A stretch of 64,000 bases of DNA, taken from contig CM023448.1 in assembly GCA_013339765.2 (NCBI GenBank), positions 28,472,242 to 28,536,241 of the forward strand, in the 5' to 3' direction. Of this stretch, positions 10,136 through 20,766 are shown piece after piece. A model generated the notes under the pieces. The model was given only the letters and a program-made list of their open reading frames with translations, was not told the DNA's origin and ran no database searches. Source of the stretch: Haemaphysalis longicornis (Eukaryota > Arthropoda > Arachnida > Ixodida > Ixodidae). Made by a program: the position numbers and the translations under genes. Position 1 is the first letter of the stretch. The number at the start of each line of letters is the position of its first letter.

Positions 10136-10334
10136 GCTAGCATCGAGGCGCCAACTGTCGGCGCTCATTAGCGTCATGATGAACTACTTCGCTTCGCTTC
10201 GCTTCTCCTAGACGGCAGCACCATCTCAAGCAGAAGGAGGTAGTGGGAAAGATAAGGTGCATTCGTAAACCTACTGGCATGTGTACCTCCCGTTGCGGCG
10301 AGATAGTTCGTGGCTAGAATCCGGGCGGAGCCGC

Positions 10335-10435
10335 GTCAATTGAACTTTTTTCTGGCGACGCCATTTCCGTGAAGGATATGACACTGGTGAGATCTTGGTG
10401 TACCCGGGGATAAAACACTGTAGTATTAAAAACAG
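10335..10435 (-). repeat. Repeat family A, single half (fragment)
   Basis: The minus strand reads TTTTAATACTACAGTGTTTT, then ATCCCCGGGTACACCAAGAT and a GTCATATCCTTCACGGAAAT-like end, matching one half of the dimeric family A unit (compare 20767-20850). Confidence 0.7.
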
Positions 10436-10548
10436 AAAGCATGCCACCGCTTTTTACCCACACGACCCTTACACAAGAGGAAAAACAATACAGCAACACC
10501 TTGGACAGTGTTCCGTCCCTGACTCAGTGTACACGTGACCAGCGCCTG

Positions 10549-10849
10549 TTTTGTAGCGTGAGCTACACCGGCCGAAGTTGAGCCATTTCGCGTGGCTCCT
10601 GGAGAGCCGTGCTGCGCATGCGCCAGCAGCAGTGACGCCTCACGGCGCACAGCTGGGGCGCCGGAGCCGCTGCGACTCGATTGGACTGTGTTGGATTTGG
10701 ATTAGATTGGATTTGATTTCGTTTTAGCAGAGGTAAGCACGATAATCAGCTAATCCTAGACAACCAGGAAAGCTAAGAACAACAAGCTGAACCTTAGCTC
10801 ATGCTACGTATATCCTGGCGTAACCGAGCTAAGCCACTATTTTTTTTTT
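10549..10849 (+). repeat. Repeat family C, internally deleted copy
   Basis: It starts TTTTGTAGCGTGAGCTACAC and ends CGAGCTAAGCCACTA followed by a T9 run, the same ends as 24251-24748. The central part (GACGTCA block and the first TGGAT-rich stretch) is missing, which accounts for 301 bp against about 500 bp. Confidence 0.8.
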
Positions 10850-11980
10850 CTTTAATGACATCGCATTAGGAGCTCGTTCAGCGAAAAAAAGAAAAAATCC
10901 GCCGTCCTGGGGACATGGCAAATAAATTCCCTTTGGCTGCGACGCGTTCCACAGCGCGCGCCACAGAAATAAAACAAAGAGAAGACGCGCAAACCATCAG
11001 CTAAGCCCGCCACCAGATGGTCGCAGAAAGAGAGGACGCGTCCCAATGGATCCTGGCGCCGCGGGCTTGCCAGTGTCGCCAGCATTAACGGGTTCGAAAC
11101 ATCTCCTCTGCGCTTCTCCTCCTTTTTGTCGGTTGCTATACATTCACCGCTTCTTTGTCAATGTGCAACCATGCATAACAACTACAGCCGACCTGCCGCT
11201 ACTTCTGAGATTCCATTCCTGGGCACCCCGCGCGACGAAGTCGCGTGCTACGTGTATGGACGTGTCCTTCGAGCAGGTGAAAGGAGCGCGAGGCGTGGAA
11301 TACGTCCACACACATAGTACACTCACCGACCAAGGGATATACGCTCGTCGGGCTCTATCCGAATCCCGCATCTGCCCTTCCCGTCGAGGCCGTTGACGCG
11401 CGAACACTGCACGCCAGACATCCATAGACCCTTGGACGATCGACGATAAGGGCACGATCGCCCCTGAAGAAGTTATCGTCGACGACGCAAACTTTTTTTT
11501 TAAAGTCGAAAGTTTGCCCTGCGGCATAACGCTACACAAACAAGTTCGCTTCGTGTGTAAAGACCAGAAGTTGTCCTGCCGTGAACATCACCGGACTCGT
11601 GGATTTAGATAGCCAGAAAGGTAGGCCAAATGACTCAGCTTTGTGGCCACCGCGCACGCGCAAGAGCGAACTTTAATCGCACCGGCATCGCCGTAAGTAC
11701 TGCTTAATTAAGGCGTCCTCGTGGCTTTGGAAGCGACAGTTCGGAGATTGCTGCATGAAATATCCATCCTCGGGGAACACCATTATCGTGCGGCTTGAAG
11801 GCACGTTTGCGTCGCTTTCAAGCGATCGTTTAACTGCACTTCTCGATTTTCAATCTCCACTGTTGCCCGATTATTCATTCTCTTTCTCTCCAATCGGCTC
11901 GATTTGCTTCACGAAGTGAAACAACAATAACTTTGCCAATAAATGCCATCGCCTCTAAAACGTAATGAGACACGACAAGA
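10850..11980. other. Unique DNA
   Basis: No gene or repeat recognised. Open frames of up to 131 codons near 11046-11539 overlap on both strands and have no recognisable domain. Confidence 0.5.
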
Positions 11981-11982
11981 GC

Positions 11983-12065
<83 letters not shown>

Positions 12066-12701
12066 AGGGTTTAACGCGCCGACGCAACGCAGGCGATGAG
12101 GCGCGGTAGGCTCTGGATTAATTTCGACCACCTGGGGATCATTTACGTGCGACGAAATCTCGTACACACGGGCGGTTTCGCTTTTCGCCTCCATTAGATA
12201 AGCGGCCGCCGCAGCCCGTTTTCGCTTTTCGCCTCCATCAGAAAAGAGGCCGCCGCAGCAGGGAATCGAACCCGCGTCCTCGTGCTCAGCGGCACAACGC
12301 ATTAGCAGGGTTACCAGATTGGGCGAGAAAGCGCCAAATTGGGCGACTTGCACCTCCGTAACGCTACAAAAAGAAAAAAAAAAGCTTTCGGCGGCTGGGC
12401 GAGTTTTGGGCGAGTTTTATTTTTGTGCACGTGCACCAAATTTAGCCATTTTTCAAGCGCAAACAAGATATCTGTTCGCGTTCGCGCGTCTCTAGTGATA
12501 TTTGGTGAACCGATTAAGCGTAGATATCTTGGAACAGACAGAGCAAAAGTTATGTTCGGGCAAAACAACAGCCTGTACACGAACCTGTACACGACACACG
12601 CCACATCCCGGTGAAATGCGTGTGCCATTGCCTGCAGTGTGCCAATACCTGCTGCCCCCATGCCGCCGTGGTGGCTCAAGCCACTGAGCCACCGCGGCGG
12701 G
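11981..12701 (-). mobile_element. SINE family S2, interrupted by an insertion in its head
   Basis: The (TTGA)n tail (11984-12064) is followed by the S2 body (GGGTTTAACGCGCCGACGCA, CACACGGGCG, GCCTCCATCAG, GGCCGCCGC) and the B box on the minus strand (GGGTTCGATTCCC). A ~45-bp piece of the body (TTTTCGCCTCCAT...GCCGCCGCAGC) is tandemly duplicated. The head breaks off at 12305 and its missing end (AGCCACTGAGCCACCGCGG) appears at 12679-12701, so 12306-12678 has split the SINE. Confidence 0.8.
12306..12678. mobile_element. Insertion in the S2 head, possibly a hAT end
   Basis: The left edge reads CAGGGTTACCAGATTGGGCG, a hAT-like terminus, and TGGGCGA occurs repeatedly in the first 120 bp, as subterminal motifs often do. 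No matching inverted end is visible on the right. Instead, the last 16 bp (CCGCCGTGGTGGCTCA, 12663-12678) form an inverted copy of the SINE head that follows. The hAT assignment is tentative. Confidence 0.4.
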
Positions 12702-12825
12702 TCACGCTAGCCAACGGATTCGAAAAGTTACAGGCGTCCTTCGAGCCTACAAGCATGCTATCAGTGGAAGCGACGTCTGCTAGCTCCAACTGGTTTAAAC
12801 GGGCCATGCAGACATCATCAGGACT

Positions 12826-13282
12826 CACCGTCATCATCATAATAATCATCAGCCTACTCCCGTCCACTGAGGACGAAGGCCTTTCCCATTGACCTTTAAC
12901 CGCTCCTGTCCTGCGCGGCTCGAGTCCACTGGTATTAACCACCAATTCCTTAAATTCTTCGCTCCATAAAGTTAATGGCCTTACACTTCTTTTGGACCCG
13001 TCTCTTGGTACGCACTCTGTTACCCTAACTCTCCACCGGTTGTCGCCTCGTCTCACTACACGGCCAGCCCAAGTCCACCTCTTTTTCGTTATTTGAACTA
13101 TGATGTCTTCTACTCCAGTTTGTTCCCCGACCTCGGTAGCTAGTTTCCTGTCCCTGAAGTGTTCTTCGAAACATTATTCGTCCCATGGCCCGTTGAGCCG
13201 ACCTATGTTCGGTTTCTAGTTTAGTATGGCGCCATGTTTCACCTCCATACGTTATAACCCGCAGCATGCACTGAATGTATAT
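12826..13282 (-). pseudogene. RTE-type LINE, C-terminal end with (ATG)n-type tail
   Basis: The minus strand reads YIQCMLRVITYGGETW, then RSAQRAMGRIMFRRTLQG, and in another frame RGDNRWRVRVTECVPRDG followed by LTLWSEEFKEL. This is the conserved end of RTE-clade ORF2 (TYGxETW, TQRAMER-ML, R-DNRW, VTEWxPRDGKR, RPxTRW-DE). At least two frameshifts break it. The protein end is followed by TGATGATTATTATGATGATG, the simple-repeat 3' tail typical of RTE elements. It is 5'-truncated at about 13282. Confidence 0.85.
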
Positions 13283-13960
13283 TTTTCGTTCTACAACCCG
13301 TTATAGACTGTTCGTTCTATAACCCGTTCAGAGGAGCCACAGAAGCCATTCCGTAGCAGCCGTAAATTGCATCGTGCGACAGACACCGCAGAACACGTTG
13401 ACATAAAACTCGGTCGTTTCGAAAACACTGCGCTTATCATACAGAATGAAGACACCCCCTCCCCTTCGGATATTTGTGTAATTTTCTTTACAACCTTCCA
13501 CAATACAGAAATGTCGATCACATCGACCTATTATTCCCCCGTCTCGAGTGTACTTCGACCCGTCGCACACGACCGTCAAGACGGCCAGCTCGCGTGACTG
13601 CAACAGCCGAAGGTCTTCTCGTCCCACGTCCACGCCGCTCTCGCACAGGGTCGCGATAGAAGAGGTCGCGAAGTCGGAGGCAATCCGAGATTAAGGAAGT
13701 TTAATCCGACAGTGCTTCGATCGCATTCCGAGCTCAGCGACAGCACTTGTAGAGATATCCGGCGAGTTGAAAGAAAAACGGAGGTATCGGTAATGCAGCC
13801 TTTTTTTTTTTTTTTTTTTTTCTGCTTCGCTGTTTCGCAGTCCGCCCGGATCGAAGAAATACCGCCGCATTTAGGCCACCGCGAATCGAATCGAAAGCGA
13901 CCGCGCCGGACGCCTTAGCAACCGCGGCCGACACCGAGGCCGTTTTGTACTTTTTTGATC
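13283..13960. other. Unique DNA with 20-bp poly-T
   Basis: CGTTCTA(CA/TA)ACCCGTT occurs twice (13288-13330). Poly-T lies at 13801-13820. No gene recognised. Confidence 0.5.
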
Positions 13961-13966
13961 GGTTTA

Positions 13967-14350
13967 GGGGCGAAGCACCTCACGTCTGAGGCTTGTCCAG
14001 TGTCCGGCGTTCGTGCTCACGGCACAGCACCGTGTAAATCGGAACATCTGTGAACAAAAAGACTCACAAAAGTTTAACAAGAACAAAATAAAAGGTTCGC
14101 AAAAGGTTAGAGAGGCAGGGAGAGAGATAGAGTGTGTGTGCTCCTGGAGAGCCGTGCTGCGCATGCGCGAGGAGCATTGGATTGGATTTGGATTGGATTG
14201 GATTGAAATGGGTTGTATTGGATTAGATTGCATTGGATTGGATTTGAAATCGTTCTAGCAGCAGTAAGCACTCTCGCGGGTGATTTACGGTAACAACGAT
14301 CCCCAGTGCTTCGCCCACTCGTCGTGATTCATTTCGTAAAGATGCGCGAT
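13967..14350 (+). repeat. Repeat family G, copy 1
   Basis: It begins GGGGCGAAGCACCT and ends with GATCCCCAGTGCTTCGCC and TCGTAAAGATGCG. The same outer parts occur at 31817-32050. GGCGAAGCAC at the start and AGTGCTTCGCC near the end are inverted with respect to each other. The centre (14150-14275) carries TGCGCATGCGCGAGGAGCAT and (TGGAT)n, shared with family C, so the two families are related or composite. Confidence 0.65.
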
Positions 14351-14784
14351 TTTTTTCTCTTCTCCCGAGACCCCGGTTCAAAAGCGAACCCGCCGATACG
14401 AGAATTATCGACCGAGTCTCACTTGCGGATTACAAACTGCATTGCGGAGAAACCGACTTTCCCGGTGCGCCGTTCACAACAGTATACACGTGACACCGAA
14501 GCTACAGGCATTCATTAAAGTATTTTCCCTGGCAAACTGTTCAAAGTATTTTTTTAAAGGAGCACAGGACTATCACTTCTTTCTCACATACTTTTTTTTT
14601 CGATTTCGCATCAACAACAAAAGTTCATAGCTTCAAATTTCCCGCGAATTGCCACACATACCTCGTTCAAGGCATCGTAACATCTATAACGCCCTGTCCT
14701 AAATCTACATCTACGCAACTGACCAGAAAAAAAGGCACGGTCGGGATAGCCGCACTAGGGGCTTGTTGCGTGCGGATGCTCCAG

Positions 14785-15006
14785 GGGCGGTATTCTCGTA
14801 ACTGTCCCCTTTTGAAAACGTCCCTTTCATCGTGACGTAACTTCCGGTTAAGAGGTGGACGTTGGCAGCATGGAGGAAGGTTGGCAGTAGGTTTGCCGCG
14901 CATGCGTTACGTCACTTCCGGTTGTTGGCTTTTAGCCAATCAGGACTCTCCAAAAGGGACACTTTTGAAAGGGACGCAAAAGGAACAAAACTCGAGAATA
15001 CCGCCC
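14785..15006. mobile_element. PIF/Harbinger-like MITE with CAG target duplication
   Basis: GGGCGGTATTCTCG starts the element and its exact reverse complement ends it. CAG lies directly outside both ends (14782-14784 and 15007-15009). Beyond the first 14 bp, the inner ends share GTCCC(C)TTTTG and GTCCCTTTCA motifs. A 3-bp CWG/TWA duplication with GGGC-type ends fits PIF/Harbinger. It is 222 bp and non-coding. The larger element at 51821-53255 has related ends. Confidence 0.8.
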
Positions 15007-15685
15007 CAGAAGAGTGCTACCGCTCATCGCAGTCATGATCGCTTGAGCTGATATCGTTCCAGCTTCTCAAACCGGTCGCCGGCTGCTGCGTTTGTCCTCT
15101 CGACACCCAGGAACAAAACGTATCCTCCGCAATAATTTCCCTCCTCCTCCCCTTTTCCCCCCAAAACAAAGAAAACAAAAATTACCCAACGGCTTCATCT
15201 TGGAAGGCGAAAGCTTCGACAAACAAATCGCAGAAACCACAAAGGGCGTTGAAGCGTGAGCGAACAAGGGCGCTTCTTGCACACGGCCCAGATAGACCAG
15301 GTTAAAAGTGAGTGCAAACCTTCTTCTCTCTCGAGCAAAAAGCACGTTCTTCGCACACGACGTCTTAGAAGCCCCCAGAAGAGAGCACGAACGCAACAAC
15401 CCTGTCGCGCGTTTCCGGACTTCCGCTTCCGGTCGTTGTTGGCCGACGAAAAATGCGAATAATAAGCACGGAAGTTGCTACTTTCGGTTTGTAGAAATTT
15501 TGGCGTCGTTCGAAATGTTCTCCTGACACGGATTTGAATTTACAGCCGGGCGATCACAAATGACTGCTTCTTTTTTTTTTTAATCATGTCAAACTCCGGA
15601 ACATTAATTTGCCAGACACGAGTCGAGATCAGCCATTTTACTTTGGGGTTGTCACGCCAGGCAGGCCGCGGTGAATCTTAACTAT

Positions 15686-16112
15686 ACAAAGAAACTGTGG
15701 TTGATTTTTTGTCAGAGGAATCGGTAAACATGAAAGAGAACTGTGTAGCGAAATCTGCAGCTTTTGCGGGTCGGCGGCTGTCTTGTGGGTGGCTAGGCGA
15801 GCGACGTCGTGCTGGCGGGTCGCTTCGGCAAAGGCGCACTGGCGTGATTTCCGCAACGGATACGACGTCCGTGAAATTTTGGTGTATCCCGGCATAAAAC
15901 ACTTTCGTGTTAAAATATAAAACCCGGAAACGAACAACCCTAAGTGCAACGTACTCTCTGATTCTAAAGGTTGCTTCCCCGCAAGAAGACCCTGTATGCA
16001 CGGGTGCACCCTTTACAGGCCACTTGCTTCGTTGTACTGGTGTCATTTCCGTGACGGATATGACGTCACTCAAGTGTGGGTATCCCGGAATAAAACACTT
16101 TCGCGCTAAGAA
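15686..16112 (-). repeat. Repeat family A, dimeric copy
   Basis: On the minus strand it contains two related halves, each starting with AACACGAAAGTGTTTTAT-like sequence and a CCGGGATACACCA box and then GTCATATCCGTCACGGAAAT-like sequence. Between the halves lies CCGAAAACGAACAACCCTA-type sequence (here CCGGAAACG). The far end carries GATTCCTCTGAC, shared by all long copies. Confidence 0.8.
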
Positions 16113-17256
16113 TGTGGTCAATAACTTTGGCAACCGACAGCCCACGCTGCAAGCGCCCCCTAGCTTTACAAGTAGAATTCATTCGACAGAAATCAAGCAC
16201 CTAAGCATTGATTCATAAACGAAATATAAACAAAGCACTCCTTGCGTTAATCTTCTTACAACCGATACGCAAGGAACAACATGCAAATTAAGACCAAAGA
16301 ACGCGCAGATATGGCCAAAGCAAAGATTAGCACACGTCATGCCGACTCAAATTACTGCGCGGGAGAAAAAAACTACACGAAGCGATCAAATACGGCCAGT
16401 CGACTCCTGGTACTGCGATGTACAACCGTGGAAGTCGACAGCATGCAGCGATGGACTCCCAAAACATGCAACGCGGCGGTGCGCCCCTAATGCAACGAAG
16501 GACCGACTGCGCGCTGAAAGGTGAGGACCGTAGACGACAGAACGAAAGAAGCGCCAAATGACCTCCGCTACGCACTACGAACGACCGGAGTATCGATTAT
16601 TCCGTGCATGACCAACACAAGCTCACAGCGTATACAGTCCCAGTAATCTAGCCGCCCCACACGACCCGTTTCTTCCCGCCCTCCACCCACAACACAGCCC
16701 ACCTAGGGCAAGAATCACGGCAAAGTTAAGTTCACGATAGGTGAAGCCCTGATTTAAATAGGCCGGTTAGAGTAGCGGCAACGCTTGGCCGCCGAAGCTA
16801 GCGCGCAGTTGTAGCTAAACACTCGCAGCGCCGCACGCAATTGTACGACCAACCACAGCGCGGGAATGCGGCTCCGCTGTAAATATGCACACCGCAAAAG
16901 GAGGTGCGGAAGGGAAAAGCCGTCACCAACGCGAACAAAAATGGCGGCCGCCACGGTCGCATCGTTAGCGAGCCGTTCTGTTGGGCCCGCCGTCGTCTCT
17001 ACGCCAGCTCCCGTCTGCACATTCGTCGCGCCGTCGTCGAGCCAGGGCGGTGCGCAAATCGCGGCTTCGTTTCTGCCTCGCGCGGCAACAATTACCTCCG
17101 CGCGAAGGCCACGCCACACTTGCGGCCCCCGCACACGCAGCCGACGAGCTTGCATTTCAAATATTCATAGCTAATTCGGAGGCAAAGAATGGACTCCGTC
17201 AGCGCAGGACAGAAACGAGCGGAATTCATTGGAAGAGGCCTTTGTTCTCTTCGACG

Positions 17257-17287
<31 letters not shown>

Positions 17288-17380
17288 AGCCGCAAAAAGC
17301 GTCGAGCAACTAGACAGACCAGGTTAGTGCGCCGTACTTTTCGGGCATCGCGGAGTGAAAAAAAGGAGACAGCGACGAAG
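16113..17380. other. Unique DNA, partly GC-rich
   Basis: 16850-17320 is GC- and CpG-rich, with an ATG in a favourable context at 16940 (AAAATGGCGG) opening a frame that stops at about 17170. A CAG/GTTAGT donor-like site lies at about 17321. This might be a first exon but nothing identifies it. A (GAC)n/(GAT)n tract lies at 17256-17286. Confidence 0.4.
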
Positions 17381-17540
17381 TAACGTATTTCCACTATTAT
17401 AACGCACACCCTTCTTTTTTTTTTTACTAAAAGTAACCTTGAAATGTGTGTGCGAATTGGACTGAAAACCAAAATCGGCAAAAAGCTGCTAGCAGTGCTG
17501 CGAACACTAAATCTGCCCAAAATCCAACTCAACTCAAAAC
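17381..17540 (+). mobile_element. MITE family F, degraded fragment
   Basis: TATTATAACGCACAC, AAAGTAACCTTGAAATGTGT and CAAAATCGGC line up with 35030-35130 of the better F copy. The right end is missing. Confidence 0.5.
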
Positions 17541-17571
17541 AGTCCGTCAACATCAGGCGAGCAAATTTGGG

Positions 17572-17674
17572 TGACGGCGCACGTTAAAGATCCCCTTCAG
17601 GTGGTCAAAGTTAATCCGGAGCCCTCCACTACAGCGCGCCTCGTCGCCTGTGTAGCGTCGGCGCGTCAAACCCT

Positions 17675-17734
<60 letters not shown>

Positions 17735-17744
17735 CAATCAATCA
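17572..17744 (+). mobile_element. SINE family S2, 5'-truncated
   Basis: It lacks the tRNA head and starts at GGCGCACGTTAAAGATCCCC. It continues through GGTCAAAGTTAATCCGGAGC to TCAAACCCTACAATCAATC and a (CAAT)n tail of about 65 bp. Confidence 0.9.
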
Positions 17745-17992
17745 AATTTTGGTGCACCCATTCCTCAAAGATCAGGGTATTTGAGGTTGCAAATGCTTTC
17801 AACTTTGCTCTAGTTTCAATGCCGACAGGAACTACTGGATAACCGAGTTTATAAAGCACAGGGAAAATTTTTGTTCTGCTCAGTTGCATGCGTCAAATAA
17901 ATTGTCGTCTGCGAGGTACGACGTGTCCTGTCTTTTACACGCCGTAGAACTACATTTATTTTCCCCACGTATACTTACATGCGCTTTACAAT

Positions 17993-18010
17993 GGGGGGGG
18001 GGGGGGGGGG
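17993..18010. repeat. 18-bp poly-G run
   Basis: Eighteen consecutive G residues, preceded by ACAAT. Confidence 0.95.
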
Positions 18011-18680
18011 ACGCCTTACAAGAGCGAAAATACGGTATTCAAACTTAGCAAACGGCTCAGCGGGCAAGGCGTTCTCCCTCTTTCGAACGGCGTCCACGCA
18101 CCGTTATTCCTGTATAGCGCTCCCGTGCAAGCAGTTGCGCAGATGTGTCAGGCGAGCTCCTCTGCGAGGTTACTAATTACACCTCTCTTGACCAGTCCGG
18201 GGCTCAACGCCAAAGAAGGGGAAAGAACAATTCGTGCACCACGGGTATTCCCTATAGCTGCCGCGAACGAACGTAAAGGTGGCAGTTCGGTCTCAAGATA
18301 ACCTCACTTTCATTTGCTCGAATTAAGTAACGGGTATTATTTACGGGGTTTGAATCCTCTAGAAGATACACCTCAGCGGTTGACGGATATATGGTGGCGT
18401 CGGCGCATCGGTGCGCATGCGCTTCAAGGCCCCGAGAAGCGTGGTCTCACAGTCAGTGGCTTGTTGACTATCGGAGCTAAATTGTACTGCTCCGTAAGAG
18501 CTGGAAAATTAAATCTCGCGCGAAAAGAGCACGCCCACAAGAGGAAAACAAAGAAAGGCGTAAATCAACGGCGGCGAGCCCGGTTGAGGACATTTCTTTC
18601 AGCCAGCTTTTTTGCATGTCTGCATGAATAAACACGTTCCTGAGTAAATAACGAGGCCGATAATGTGCCCGAGTCAGATG
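18011..18680. other. Unique DNA
   Basis: No gene, RNA or repeat recognised. Confidence 0.5.
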
Positions 18681-18683
18681 ATT

Positions 18684-18765
<82 letters not shown>
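18684..18765. repeat. (GA)n microsatellite
   Basis: About 80 bp of GA with one GC interruption. Confidence 0.97.
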
Positions 18766-18769
<4 letters not shown>

Positions 18770-20760
18770 CCGCAAGCCACTTTCATAGGCTTATGCCCAA
18801 AGTAGCGGGTGCTTATACGAGCACTGGCATATAGGTTGTATTCATTGGCGAGGCACGCATGCAGGCAACCATGTGAGTGCGCAGTCACTGGTTACGTCGG
18901 GCTCCGCGGGATGGCGGTACTTGTCCGTGTTTAAGCACATGATTTGTGCTGGACTTTCCAAAATCTATCTCAGGAACGCAAAGTAATGCCTCGAGTCCGA
19001 TGTGAGTGCGATTAATAACATCTCTGTAGACACCACCACTGCGAATCGGGTTGAAACGGAGCAGACGACGCACGCCGCGCCTTGTCCGTGGTGCAGCGGT
19101 CATGTCCGTAGCTGTTTCCAGTGTAGCCAAGCGAAGAAATTGGCGGCTAAACTTTTCAATGAATAACCACCTATACACTCGTGCAAAACAAAAGTCCATT
19201 CACGGCTGTTGGGAGGCGCTCCTTACGTGCCTCTATACCGTACCGCTAGTATTTCGGGAGTTCCGAGCCGGGCGCCTCTCCAGCGGCAACGATGGCGAAT
19301 CGAAACGCCTGAATGTGCTGGCGAGCAACGTCACATCACCAATTGACGTCCGTGCCTTCTTAAAAAAAAAAAAACAAAAAAAAACGACGCGTCCTTTATA
19401 AGGCCCCCCTCGCCCATGTATTCGTAGGACCATATCCCTACGACCAGTTCGCCCCTTTATTCGTCAGAGCACACCCGCTCAATCGCCAGACAAAAAAGAC
19501 AGCCGGCCATTATACTGGACGGATTTAGCATTGAGAGAAGTCTAGATCGCCGTGCGTTAACGACCAATCCAGCCAGCCACCTCTCGAGAACAGCCGACAC
19601 GTATACAGGACGCGACGCCCATGGGTACAACCGATCGCGAGGAATCCCCCGCTTCGTCACGACGTCGACGTCACCTCGAAAAATGGGAACGCCGGCCGCC
19701 CCTCGAGTTTATTACAACTTGGCGGAGGAGCGAGGGCTGTGCACATCGTGGGCGACGACTCGCCATACACAAGCCAGTGAGCACGCGCGGCTGGCTCAAT
19801 TCGCCCTCGCCCACACACAGCCGGCAATTAGGAAAGACCCGGAGCAGTGAACCCGTACAGGGCGGACGCCCAAGACCCCCCTCTGCTGCGCGCGCGCGCG
19901 TGTTTATACACTGGGTCAACTAGAGTAAGAGGGGTCCGCCCGTCATCGAAGCCGCGTACGCACACTCGACTGCCCGGCCAGCCAGACGACGACGTTCCCA
20001 CGCGAGCGGTAGCTGTGCAACGCGCAGTGCAAGCGCACACATCGGCGGCGGCGGCGCAACGGTTGTTGTTGCGCAAGAGACGAGACCTATAGCGGTTGCG
20101 TGATCGCCAGCTGACGGGCTTTGGATGACGCAACGGCTGGGCTGTCGACGAAGAGAGCGTATACGGCGAAGCAATCGGTCAGTGCGAGACGCGAGCCAGC
20201 CGCCGGTCGCTGCATAAACAGCCAAAACAGCTACCCCGCTGCACAGTACACCGATAAAAAGCGGAGTATAGGGCACGGACATCAATTGTCCGTGCCCTAT
20301 TGCCTCAGGCTACTTCATGTAACTGAAGACTCCCGCACCCCCTCCCACACATCTCACTGCTCAGCTAGTGAATTCAATGGAGATTTATCCGTTTAGAATT
20401 ACACGCATTCGCACTGCTAGAGGCCGCCAGTCGGCTTGGGTTCCGCTTTGCTTCTGCTGTGCTTGCAGCACCTACACCCTACAGCCTTTTCTAACAGTTT
20501 TTTTTTTAACGCCGTCCATACGCGGAAAAAATACCCGGGAAATGCGGAGCGCACGTACCCACGCGGGGGATTGGCCAGGTATCTAATGCGCCAGCTATGC
20601 AAAACTGTACGTTAGAAACTTGAGCAATTCTAAGATGAAATACCACATGTTTGATAAAAAAAATTCGGAACAGTGACTTACACGGCACTCGTCGAGTTGC
20701 GCTTAGTGTGGACAACACAGCTCCGCTGTGACATCAGGCTGTCACCGTTGTGCAAGCTGG
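18770..20760. other. Unique DNA, GC-rich 19400-20250
   Basis: No protein domain recognised in frames of up to 121 codons. The stretch contains a strong short hairpin (20268-20300), listed separately. Confidence 0.5.
20268..20300. repeat. Perfect 14-bp stem-loop
   Basis: ATAGGGCACGGACA (20268-20281) pairs exactly with TGTCCGTGCCCTAT (20287-20300) around a 5-base loop. Confidence 0.9.
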
Positions 20761-20766
20761 CACTGA

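Noticed and set aside
16938..17328. Possible first exon with MAAATVASLASRS start and a CAG/GTTAGT donor
   Set aside because: No homology recognised, and the donor is out of frame with the ATG frame, which stops before it.
17677..17735. CRISPR-like regular repeat
   Set aside because: It is the (CAAT)n tail of an S2 SINE; there are no spacers.
20268..20300. Bacterial-type terminator
   Set aside because: The context is eukaryotic, there is no U-tract and no upstream gene.
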